A stretch of DNA of 64,000 nt, taken from Eggerthella sp. GTDB lineage: Bacteria > Actinomycetota > Coriobacteriia > Coriobacteriales > Eggerthellaceae. This document shows, piece after piece, positions 1 to 7,041 of the stretch (the stretch's first letter is position 1; each line of letters begins with the position of its first letter). The stretch lies in assembly GCA_030540085.1 (NCBI GenBank), contig JAUNWY010000005.1:1-64000 (forward strand), written 5' to 3'. The position numbers and the translations under genes are program-made. The notes under the pieces are model-generated. The model searched no databases and was not told the origin of the DNA. It saw only the letters and a list, made by a program, of their open reading frames with translations.

Positions 1-2
1 TT

Positions 3-22
3 CCCCGACAAATCGGGGTTTT
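3..22 (+). terminator. Intrinsic terminator of an upstream gene
   Basis: A perfect 6-bp stem (CCCCGA with TCGGGG) closes a 4-nt loop and is followed by TTTT. The gene it serves lies outside the window. Confidence 0.7.
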
Positions 23-30
23 GCGGTACA

Positions 31-245
31 GACCAACCGACGACGCAGCCGTCTTCCTCAAGCCGAACTCGGAGCGGCAATTGGCGGGTTGCCTGGAGCG
101 ATATGGCTTGGGCTCGGTGGGTTGTCAAGGAAGAGGCGGTCTGCACGCCCACTGTAGATATGATTCTTCAAAACAAAGGGCCAGCGTTCCGATTTACCGT
201 TTGCCGTGTTATACTGCCGAAGCCATCATCCCCATGTCGTGGCTA
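31..245 (+). other. Gene-free stretch, possible small structured RNA
   Basis: No convincing protein is seen here. The reading frames present lack ribosome binding sites. Several complementary segments could fold: 49-58 with 128-139 (one bulge), 59-64 with 105-110, and 34-40 with 114-124. A strong terminator follows at 247-284, so the stretch is probably transcribed. I looked for the conserved SRP RNA, tmRNA and RNase P motifs and did not find them. A 6S-like rod or simply the tail of an upstream transcript are both possible. Confidence 0.25.
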
Positions 246-246
246 T

Positions 247-284
247 AAAAGGGAGCCTGTAAAATGGCTCCCTTTTGTTTTTTT
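247..284 (+). terminator. Strong intrinsic terminator
   Basis: A perfect 11-bp stem (AAAAGGGAGCC with GGCTCCCTTTT), an 8-nt loop and a tail of eight bases that is nearly all T. It ends transcription coming from the left, before the small membrane-protein gene. Confidence 0.85.
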
Positions 285-410
285 GCGCTCGGTTTCAGCT
301 GTTCCGCGGAATACCCTGGGAACTATTTTGTACACCTGGAAATTGCGAATTCCGTATCGTTGTCGTTAATAAAACGAAGCATAAACGCACAACGGAAGGA
401 AACGATAGCC

Positions 411-629
411 ATGGTTACCATCATTATTCTTGCCCTGCTGATATACGGCATTTTCCAGTTCACGAAGTATTTGATGAGCTCCACGGTAAATCATGCCCAA
501 TCGCATATTGCGGGAAGCTGGGGGTGGCAAAACCCTAACCCCGAGCCGAACGACGACCTTATCACCTTCACCAAATCAGTTACGGCATTCGTGCTTGCTC
601 TGCTGCTATTTTCGATCTTCTTTTCGTAA
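411..629 (+). CDS. Small two-span membrane protein, unknown function
   Basis: This encodes 72 residues. The ATG at 411 is chosen because GGAAGGA stands at good distance upstream; a longer frame opening at 264 would start inside a terminator. One hydrophobic segment lies at about residues 2-20 and a second at the C-terminal end (ending LLLFSIFFS), joined by a polar linker with an NPNPEPNDD stretch. This fits a small inner-membrane hairpin protein. I recognise no family. It stands alone: a terminator precedes it and the next gene is convergent. The frame, start signal and hydrophobic pattern support a real gene, but no function can be given. Confidence 0.55.
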   Translation: MVTIIILALLIYGIFQFTKYLMSSTVNHAQSHIAGSWGWQNPNPEPNDDLITFTKSVTAFVLALLLFSIFFS

Positions 630-876
630 TCCCGTTATTCCCGTGCCGCTGTGTTCGGCCTCGAAAATCCCCGATCTTGGAATGTACCTCGGGAATAGCA
701 GCTTGGCAATTGCTGCAAGGTTGGGGCAACCACTGCGAGCAACACAGGCTCAAATGCGTCTTTGCTCGGGGAATCGACGATGCATTGGATTGTCCAGCGT
801 TGGTGCCTATTGTCTGAAATGGCCAGGCATCCTGGCTGCCCTCCGAGGCGCAGCGGAATAATCTAGCGATAAAACA
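630..876. other. Intergenic stretch without recognised features
   Basis: About 250 bases between convergent genes. I see no coding frame with a start signal and no clear RNA fold apart from the terminator that follows at 877. Confidence 0.5.
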
Positions 877-915
877 GCAATGCCGTAGCGAAATAGAAAA
901 CGCTACGGCATTGCT
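877..915 (-). terminator. Terminator of the VWA surface-protein gene (bidirectional)
   Basis: Perfect 15-bp inverted repeat (AGCAATGCCGTAGCG and its complement) around a 10-nt loop. Read on the minus strand it is followed by TGTTTTAT. It sits between convergent genes and may stop both. Confidence 0.8.
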
Positions 916-959
916 TGTGTTGGTTCCTGGCCTTAAGGGGCTGGAATTGCCCAGGCGCC

Positions 960-2660
960 TTAACGGCAGCGACGCTTTGCGGCTGCTGCAATCAAGCAGG
1001 CGCTTGCGCCGGCAATCGCAAGAGCGGCAACCCCAATCGCAAACGTGGAATCGCCTGTCTTGGCAGAAACGCTTGCCTGCTCAGGTTTATCTGCCTTTGC
1101 CTCATCGGTGGTGGCGGAAGGGTTCTCGTCGCTAGGTTCCGGAGTTGGCTCGGGGGCGTTAACGGTGTAGGTAACCTCAGGAACTGGGAAGCTGCTTGCT
1201 TCGCCCTTGGTGCCGTTGCCATCAACAGGGTACAGGGTTGCGCTTTCGTTGACCTTTAGGCTGTGGGTGCCAGCTTCGGTGGGTACATTAACTAAACGTT
1301 CGCTGTACTCGAACACAACGGGCTTGCTGGGCGTTGCTGCTTCGTTCAGCGTGAGGGTGAGCGTCTCGGATTCGGCATTTTTGTAGCTCAAAGTGAAGCG
1401 GTACGTTCCATCCGCTTTCTTGCCAAAGCCGTACGTGGTGTCGTCAATCTTTTCGGCAGCAAGCTTTTCGTCGTTGACGGTCAGGCTGATCTTGGCAGGG
1501 TCGTTAATGAAGTCAAAGTTGCTTCCAACGGTGTCCACAACGGTCGAGCCAGCAGCAACCTTGTCCACGAGCTTAGCCTTGAGTTTGTCGAAGTCCGTAT
1601 CGAGCTCGCCGCTATTCGTATTCCTGGCGAGATATTTCAGGAAGTTCGAGCCATCGAAGTCGGCCTCGTTCTTGAAGTAGACGTTCATGTCGTAGCCGGC
1701 GTTTGCCATTGCCTGGAAGGTACCGTCTGCGTTGATGTACGCGATATCGTTATTGCACGGCGCATTCACATCGAGGGGGATGGGGTTCGTGGTTCCATTA
1801 TTTGCGGCTTCGGTAGTGTACTCATAGTCGTACTGAGCCCAGTTTTTGTCAGAATTCTGGTACTGGTTCTTGTAGTAGGCAAGGTACTCAGCCAGCTTCT
1901 GAGGGCTGGTCATGGCCTGAGAGAAAATGAAGTTGGAGCCATCGGAGAATTTCTTCCAGGCGTTATCGGTGTGGTATTCGCGGGACTGCCACTCCCAAAC
2001 ACCGCCCAACATATCCCTGCCGCCATCTACTTTGCCAAATGACCTGGTGTACGGAGTGGTATAGTCGCCGTTCTTGCAGAAGAGGTAGGTTGCACCGTCG
2101 CTGATCAGGATTACGTGCTTGTTTTCAGCCTTAACGGCGGTATCCGCGTCGAGAATGCTCTTAGCGGCAAGAAGACCAGCATCCATGTTGGTGCCGGAGT
2201 GAACGCTGGAGTTCATTGCAGTAAGAATGTTGTCATAGCCTGTAACGACGTCGGTCAACGGCTGCTGCACGTTGCCCATCTTGTTGAAGAGGACCACGCC
2301 GACTTTGATATCCAGGCCATCGGCCTGGGCCTTCTGGCTAATTTGCCCCAAGAATTCTTTGGCCTGGTTGTAAATATCCATTTGCGCGGAAGCGCCCGAC
2401 TTATCAAGAACGAACACAACATCAGCCGGCTCCGCCTCGCGCTTGCCGGGGAACGAAAGGGTAACGTTCGTTTCGAGGTTTTCGTCAAGTTCTGTTGCGG
2501 TTTTGGTGTTTTGCTGCAGTGCGGATGCCTGGTCCGTTTCGGCGGTAGGTTCAGCTGCGAATGCGGTAGACGTAGGAAGGCATATGCCCAACGCCAACGC
2601 CGCGACGGCGCATAGCGCTACTGCGCGCGTGATGCTGCTCCTAAGTTTTTCTAGTGCCAT
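960..2660 (-). CDS. Secreted VWA-domain surface protein with C-terminal sorting-like signal
   Basis: This encodes 566 residues. A signal peptide is visible (charged start, hydrophobic core, cleavage expected near AFA-AEP, about residue 35). A von Willebrand factor A domain follows, with a MIDAS-like DKSGAS at residues 86-91. After a Pro/Glu-rich spacer (PEPTPEP) the C-terminus carries KTGD at 534-537, a hydrophobic segment and a basic tail ending KRRCR. That is the layout of sortase-anchored proteins, though the residues before KTGD are SA rather than LP, so anchoring is inferred. VWA domains usually mediate metal-dependent adhesion. The start is supported by a purine-rich AAGGAGG-type site just upstream on the minus strand. 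A class B sortase lies at 25972, but nothing links the two directly. It could be an adhesin or a pilus-tip-like protein. Confidence 0.8.
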   Translation of the reverse strand: MALEKLRSSITRAVALCAVAALALGICLPTSTAFAAEPTAETDQASALQQNTKTATELDENLETNVTLSFPGKREAEPADVVFVLDKSGASAQMDIYNQAKEFLGQISQKAQADGLDIKVGVVLFNKMGNVQQPLTDVVTGYDNILTAMNSSVHSGTNMDAGLLAAKSILDADTAVKAENKHVILISDGATYLFCKNGDYTTPYTRSFGKVDGGRDMLGGVWEWQSREYHTDNAWKKFSDGSNFIFSQAMTSPQKLAEYLAYYKNQYQNSDKNWAQYDYEYTTEAANNGTTNPIPLDVNAPCNNDIAYINADGTFQAMANAGYDMNVYFKNEADFDGSNFLKYLARNTNSGELDTDFDKLKAKLVDKVAAGSTVVDTVGSNFDFINDPAKISLTVNDEKLAAEKIDDTTYGFGKKADGTYRFTLSYKNAESETLTLTLNEAATPSKPVVFEYSERLVNVPTEAGTHSLKVNESATLYPVDGNGTKGEASSFPVPEVTYTVNAPEPTPEPSDENPSATTDEAKADKPEQASVSAKTGDSTFAIGVAALAIAGASACLIAAAAKRRCR

Positions 2661-2697
2661 GTTTCTTTTCCTCCTTTTTAAAGAACGGCGAGCCCGA

Positions 2698-2728
2698 GGT
2701 GCTCCAGTTTCCCCTTCTGGAGTTCACC
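2698..2728 (-). promoter_or_regulatory. Hairpin in the 5' leader of the VWA gene
   Basis: Two nested perfect helices (CTCCAG with CTGGAG inside GGTG with CACC) lie about 40 bases upstream of the ATG on the minus strand. There is no T-run, so it is not a terminator. It could stabilise the mRNA or bind a protein. The conserved core of the GEMM c-di-GMP riboswitch is absent. Confidence 0.35.
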
Positions 2729-2794
2729 GTATGTAGTGGTAACGATTTGATTCCTGGATATGTATGCGCTATGCGCTGATTACGGGCATTATGT

Positions 2795-2814
2795 ACCCTA
2801 TAAATATAAAGGGT
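2795..2814. promoter_or_regulatory. Palindrome between the VWA and mscL genes
   Basis: ACCCT and AGGGT flank an AT-only 10-bp centre (TATAAATATA). It lies in the divergent region between the VWA gene (minus) and mscL (plus), a typical place for an operator overlapping promoter elements. The remaining ~460 bases of this gap hold no recognised gene. Confidence 0.3.
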
Positions 2815-3124
2815 TTATCTCCTCATTAGTCCCTTTACCTTATTTTTTATTGGTGCGAAGCAGAACCGTCCGTGGGCGGAATGCTGCCTATCTGGGCGCA
2901 GAGCGGCGAGCGCCTTTGCCCTGTTTGTTGCAGGCGATTGAGTTTATCGCAGTCCGTTTTATTGGCAATGGCAATCAACCTGATAAAAGACCTTTCTATG
3001 CAATGTATCTTGGTGTTTAGTAAGATGAGCAAATTAAGCAAACGTCTTTCGTATGCCTTTCCTGTATATAGATGGCAGCTTCGGTTGCGCAGGTTTTATA
3101 GGTCCCATTGGAAAGGAAACCACC

Positions 3125-3562
3125 GTGGAGAAGTTCCTGAATGAATTCAAAGAGTTCATCAACCGCGGTAACGTTATGGATCTGGCTGTTGCCGTTATCA
3201 TTGGTGGCGCATTCACGTCTATTGTCACGGCGCTTACCACAAACATCATCAACCCACTCATTTCTGTTGTCGCAGGTGGCGGTGCAGATGCTGTTTCTGG
3301 CCTGGTTGTACCTGGTACCGAAATCGACTTCGGTGCATTTATCAGCGCCTGCATCAACTTCCTTATTGTTGCCTTCGTCGTATTCCTGCTCGTAAAAGCA
3401 GTGAACAAGGCGCAGGATCTTGGCGACAAGATTGCCAAGAAGGAAAAGGAAGAAGAAAAGCCTGCTCCTGCTTGCCCGTTTTGCTTGGAGGAAGTCAAGG
3501 AGGGTGCCACACGTTGCCCTCATTGCGCAGGCGCGTTCGGCAGTCCGGCAAAGCCCGAATAG
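3125..3562 (+). CDS. mscL: Large-conductance mechanosensitive channel MscL with C-terminal zinc ribbon
   Basis: This encodes 145 residues. The GTG at 3125 follows GGAAAGGAAACC and gives the usual MscL N-terminus (EKFLNEFKEFINRGNVMDLAV). TM1 spans about residues 18-46 and TM2 about 70-94, with the extracellular loop between, as in MscL emergency-release channels that open under membrane tension during osmotic downshock. The charged cytoplasmic helix (KKEKEEEK) is followed by an extra module with paired cysteines C117, C120, C131 and C134 (CPFC and CPHC), a zinc-ribbon pattern absent from the E. coli protein. The function of the ribbon is unknown; it may act as a cytoplasmic regulator or assembly element. 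A terminator follows directly. Confidence 0.93.
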   Translation: MEKFLNEFKEFINRGNVMDLAVAVIIGGAFTSIVTALTTNIINPLISVVAGGGADAVSGLVVPGTEIDFGAFISACINFLIVAFVVFLLVKAVNKAQDLGDKIAKKEKEEEKPAPACPFCLEEVKEGATRCPHCAGAFGSPAKPE

Positions 3563-3574
3563 CGGTTCAATCTA

Positions 3575-3602
3575 AGCAGCGGGTTTGGACCGCTGCTTTT
3601 TT
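3575..3602 (+). terminator. Terminator after mscL
   Basis: 8-bp stem (AGCAGCGG with CCGCTGCT), 7-nt loop and six T residues. Confidence 0.85.
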
Positions 3603-3616
3603 ATTAGGAGGAAACC

Positions 3617-4066
3617 ATGGCTCGCAGTCAAAGCGAATTGGCGCAGTCAATTGCGCTTGCGGCCCATAAAGGCCAGGTGGACAAAGCGGGAAAGCCCTAC
3701 ATAGAGCATCCTGCTCATGTTGCATCTGTCGTGCAAGGCGATGCCGCGAAAGCTGTAGCGTGGTTGCATGATGTGGTCGAAGACACCCCGCTTACGTTTG
3801 CCGATCTTCGGGGAAGGGGCGTAGCACCCGAAGTTGTCGAGGCACTGAAACTGCTTACCCACGATGAATCGGTGCCGTACCTCGAATATGTTCGCTCCCT
3901 TAAGCCGAATCCGCTTGCTCGTGCGGTGAAGCTTGCCGATTTGCGCCACAACAGCGACCTGTCCAGGCTTCCGCGCATTACCGAAAAAGACCAACGTCGC
4001 GCAGAGAAATACGCAAAGGCTATTGCCATCCTTGAAGGGGAGGGGCCAGAAGGCGGGGAACAATAG
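3617..4066 (+). CDS. Small HD-domain hydrolase, SpoT/MESH1-like
   Basis: This encodes 149 residues. The ATG at 3617 is preceded by AGGAGGAAACC. It is a single HD-type domain: H31 (EHPAHVA), H51-D52 (LHDVVEDTP) and a downstream KLADLRHNSD segment at about 105-114. This arrangement matches the hydrolase half of RelA/SpoT proteins (compare HPVEVA and HDTVEDT in the large enzyme at 10374) and stand-alone alarmone hydrolases. No synthetase domain is present. It may cleave (p)ppGpp or another nucleotide; the substrate cannot be read from sequence. It follows the mscL terminator closely and probably has its own promoter. Confidence 0.75.
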   Translation: MARSQSELAQSIALAAHKGQVDKAGKPYIEHPAHVASVVQGDAAKAVAWLHDVVEDTPLTFADLRGRGVAPEVVEALKLLTHDESVPYLEYVRSLKPNPLARAVKLADLRHNSDLSRLPRITEKDQRRAEKYAKAIAILEGEGPEGGEQ

Positions 4067-4154
4067 GCGGAAGGCGGCACACCGTGTTCCGTAACACCAT
4101 TTCAATGGGACAATTCCGCTGATTAGACCCCTCATTTTACAGGCTGGCTGGGCG

Positions 4155-4160
4155 TACAAT
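4155..4160 (+). promoter_or_regulatory. -10 element suggesting a leaderless transcript
   Basis: TACAAT lies 6 nt before the ATG at 4167, so transcription would begin at or within a base or two of the start codon. No ribosome binding site is visible. Leaderless genes with a TANNNT box at this spacing are common in actinobacteria. Confidence 0.45.
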
Positions 4161-4166
4161 TGCTAC

Positions 4167-5369
4167 ATGAAACTCCCGAGCGAACATATTGAAGATTTAG
4201 ACGTAAAGCATCACGGCATCCATCTTGAGGGCATGCGAGCGCGCTCGGCGGAACGCGCTGCGGAGCGGGCGCTTGCCCATAATCCTTTGCTGGTGGTTTC
4301 GGCGGTGGCGGCTCTGGTAACGATGTTCTTCGTTCCTCCCTCTATTGCGTATCTTGATTATTTCAACTGGCATACCCTGGCCTGCCTATTCAGCATTCTT
4401 GCAGTAATTGCCGCCATCGATTCTTCAGGGCTGCTTGAATTCGTTGCCCATTCCTTGGTGCAGCATGTAACCAGCACGCGAACCTTGGTAATTGCCTTGG
4501 TGCTGATTACGCTCGGCTGTTCGATGATTTTGTCTAACGACATGACACTGATTGCTGTCTTACCCCTTGCTTTGGTGCTTCTGAAATCGGTTAACCGCGA
4601 ATCGGAGATCCCGTTCGCTTTCATCGCCATCACCCTTACCGCCAATTTTGGCGGAATGCTGCTGCCATTCAGCAAGCCCCACAATTTGTATCTGTACACA
4701 GTGTTCGGGGTTAGCTTCGGTGATTTCGTTGCGGCTATGACTCCTCCGCTTGTTTTGTCAGTGGCGCTCATTCTTGTTTGTTGCTGCTTTGTGAAGAAGG
4801 CGGAGTTCCATTACCGAAAACCCGAAAGCATTCAGGTGTCTAAGCCGCGCGTTGCAATATACGTTGTTTTGTTTGCACTCTGCATAGCAATGACGGTTGG
4901 TGCGGCGCCGTTTTTGATGGGCATGACCGTTATCATCGTTGTTCTTGCCATTACCGACAGAAGGGTATTCGCAAAGACCGATTACGCCTTGGTGATGACA
5001 TTTGTCTGCTTCTTCATTTTTAGCGGGAACATTGCTCAGATCCCCGCCATTTCCGACTTCTTTAGCACCGTTTTGGATGCTTGTGGCGCATTCGCGACCT
5101 CGCTTGTCAGCAGCCAGATTATCAGCAATGTGCCCAGTGCAATTCTGATCAGCCATTTCTCGAACGACTGGGCGGGCATTGCCCTTGGCACCAACGTGGG
5201 CGCAGTAGGTACGCCCATTTCCTCCTTGGCAACGCTCATTACCCTTCGGCAGTATCAGAAGTCGGGGCTGGGTAGCAACGGCAAGTTTATCGCTCGCTTT
5301 GAGGCATATAACTTCGCCTTCCTGGTAGTTGTTTCCCTGTTCGAGCTTTTCGTTATGGGAATCCGTTAG
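4167..5369 (+). CDS. Ion-transporter superfamily permease (ArsB/CitM/SLC13-like)
   Basis: This encodes 400 residues. After a soluble N-terminal stretch of about 45 residues there are about ten hydrophobic segments. Two regions recall the inverted-repeat signatures of the ArsB/NhaD/SLC13 superfamily: a SNDMT segment near residue 127 and an SNVPSA segment near 318, each following a hydrophobic helix. Such permeases move oxyanions, dicarboxylates or citrate, usually with H+ or Na+. The substrate is not evident, and there are no ars genes nearby. The start lacks a Shine-Dalgarno site but has a -10 box 6 nt upstream. A later in-frame Met at residue 23 is less likely because it has no proper spacing either. 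Confidence 0.75.
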   Translation: MKLPSEHIEDLDVKHHGIHLEGMRARSAERAAERALAHNPLLVVSAVAALVTMFFVPPSIAYLDYFNWHTLACLFSILAVIAAIDSSGLLEFVAHSLVQHVTSTRTLVIALVLITLGCSMILSNDMTLIAVLPLALVLLKSVNRESEIPFAFIAITLTANFGGMLLPFSKPHNLYLYTVFGVSFGDFVAAMTPPLVLSVALILVCCCFVKKAEFHYRKPESIQVSKPRVAIYVVLFALCIAMTVGAAPFLMGMTVIIVVLAITDRRVFAKTDYALVMTFVCFFIFSGNIAQIPAISDFFSTVLDACGAFATSLVSSQIISNVPSAILISHFSNDWAGIALGTNVGAVGTPISSLATLITLRQYQKSGLGSNGKFIARFEAYNFAFLVVVSLFELFVMGIR

Positions 5370-5469
5370 CCTGCATGGCCTTTTGCCCCTTCGGAAGGTT
5401 GGCTGTTTTCCTTGTTCCCTTGTATGCGCCGCTAGCTTCCAAGGGTGCGCAAATCCTGGATAAGCTCCG

Positions 5470-5475
5470 TATAAT
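5470..5475 (+). promoter_or_regulatory. -10 box of the alcohol dehydrogenase gene
   Basis: A perfect TATAAT lies about 85 bases before the start codon, inside the short palindrome CGTATAATACG. No good -35 element is seen, so it may need an activator. Confidence 0.4.
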
Positions 5476-5560
5476 ACGGGCATAGAGGGCGGTTTCTTGC
5501 TGCCTTTCGCTCAGTTTTTGCTGATTAGACAGCCTTAAAGAAGCGACGAAAGGACGTTCC

Positions 5561-6766
5561 ATGAACGATTTCGAGTTTTACTCTCCAACCCGATTCGTGT
5601 TCGGGCGTGGTGTCACCGATGCGGTGGGGCAGCACGTTGCTGAGCTCGGTTACAAGCGTGCTCTGCTTGTGTATGGTGGCGGATCGGTGGTGCGCACGGG
5701 AACCTTGGCGCGCGTAAAGGAATCGCTTGCAAAGGCGGGCATCGAATTCGTTGAGCTTTCGGGTGTGCGTCCCAACCCCGAAGTGGCCTCTGTACGTGAG
5801 GGCATTGCTGTAGCTCGAGAAAATGATGTCGACCTGGTGCTTCCCGTTGGTGGTGGCAGCACGATCGACTGTGCGAAGGCTATTGCGTTCGGCGTGTTCC
5901 ATGATGGTGACGTGTGGGATTTCTTCGCCAAGAAGGCAGTCATCGAGCAGGCATTGCCGCTTATGTGCGTGCTTACCATTCCCGCTGCGGGTTCGGAGGG
6001 TTCCAGCTCGTGCGTTATTTCGAACGATAGCATCGACGCGAAATTCGGCGTGAATTCCGATCTTATCCGTCCTAAGGTTTCGTTCCTGGATCCCGAGCTT
6101 ACTTTTACCCTGCCCGCCTACCAGACGGCAGCGGGCGTAACCGACATGATTGCCCATATATGCGAGCGCTTCTTCAGCGGCACAGGGTCTTCCGAGGTTA
6201 CCGATAACATTGCTACGGGCATTATCCGTACGCTTATCAACCAGGCTCCGGTGGCAATTGCCGAACCCGAGAATTACGAGGCTCGTGCCAACATCATGTG
6301 GTCGGGTACGCTTGCTCACAACGATCTTGCGGGCTGCGGTCTTAACGCCGTGCCTACGAGCCGTGCCGGCGGGTGGGAAAGCCATGCCCTGGAGCATCAG
6401 CTGTCCGCATTCGACACCTCGATTACCCACGGTGCTGGTTTGGCTGTTATGATGCCGGCGTGGATGCGTTTCGTGTGGCGCGAAGACCCCAATCGTTTCC
6501 TCGCGTTTGCCGATTTGGTATTTGGCATTGAACCGGTAGACGAAACAGAAGAAGCTGTGGAAGATGCAGTCACGGCTGCCATCGATGAGCTGCAAGCGTT
6601 CTTTGCTGAATTGGGTATGCCTACCAAGCTGGGCGAATTCGGCTTGAAGCCTGAAAACATTGATTCGTTTTTGGCAACTTTGAAGGCAAACAAGGGCGAA
6701 GTGTTTGGCGGCTTTAAGAAGATCACCTTGGAAGACGCGCGCGTTATCTACGAGTCTGCATTCTAA
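5561..6766 (+). CDS. Iron-containing alcohol dehydrogenase (YqhD/BdhA-like)
   Basis: This encodes 401 residues, normal length for group III Fe-dependent alcohol dehydrogenases that interconvert aldehydes or ketones and alcohols with NAD(P)H. The N-terminal dinucleotide-binding half contains the GGGS motif at 97-100 (PVGGGSTIDCAKA). The C-terminal helical half contains the metal-ligand series: Asp and His in VTDMIAH, His in HALEHQ, and His in THGAGLAVMMP. The wording of these motifs resembles the butanol dehydrogenase/YqhD group, which often detoxifies reactive aldehydes or closes fermentation redox balance. The ATG at 5561 has GAAAGGA upstream. It is a single gene with its own -10 box. Confidence 0.9.
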   Translation: MNDFEFYSPTRFVFGRGVTDAVGQHVAELGYKRALLVYGGGSVVRTGTLARVKESLAKAGIEFVELSGVRPNPEVASVREGIAVARENDVDLVLPVGGGSTIDCAKAIAFGVFHDGDVWDFFAKKAVIEQALPLMCVLTIPAAGSEGSSSCVISNDSIDAKFGVNSDLIRPKVSFLDPELTFTLPAYQTAAGVTDMIAHICERFFSGTGSSEVTDNIATGIIRTLINQAPVAIAEPENYEARANIMWSGTLAHNDLAGCGLNAVPTSRAGGWESHALEHQLSAFDTSITHGAGLAVMMPAWMRFVWREDPNRFLAFADLVFGIEPVDETEEAVEDAVTAAIDELQAFFAELGMPTKLGEFGLKPENIDSFLATLKANKGEVFGGFKKITLEDARVIYESAF

Positions 6767-7041
6767 AGAGACGGCTGGCTTTCATTCTATCTAGCGCCAA
6801 CTTGTTCGGCCTGCTGTGCGCATATCGCAGCTATTCGCGAGCGTACGGTGTCGATGTAGCCGCTGGCGCAGTGACCCTTTCGGAGGCTGCGCATGAATTG
6901 AGCTCGTATTCGTTGGCGGGCTTGGCACATTGGGCTGCCCTTTCGTCAACGCCTTGGAACCATCGGCGCGTTACCTGTATGGGTAGCGCGCCTTTCTTAT
7001 ACAATGCCTTTTGAGAAAGAAAAAAGTTAGTAGGTATTGTT
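6767..7041 (+). other. Intergenic region upstream of the recJ-helicase operon
   Basis: No gene is recognised. A -10-like TATACA lies at about 6999-7004, some 40 bases before the recJ start, and is the only promoter-like element seen. Confidence 0.35.

Noticed and set aside
2661-2760. c-di-GMP riboswitch in front of the VWA surface protein
   Set aside because: A hairpin is present but the conserved GEMM core is absent.
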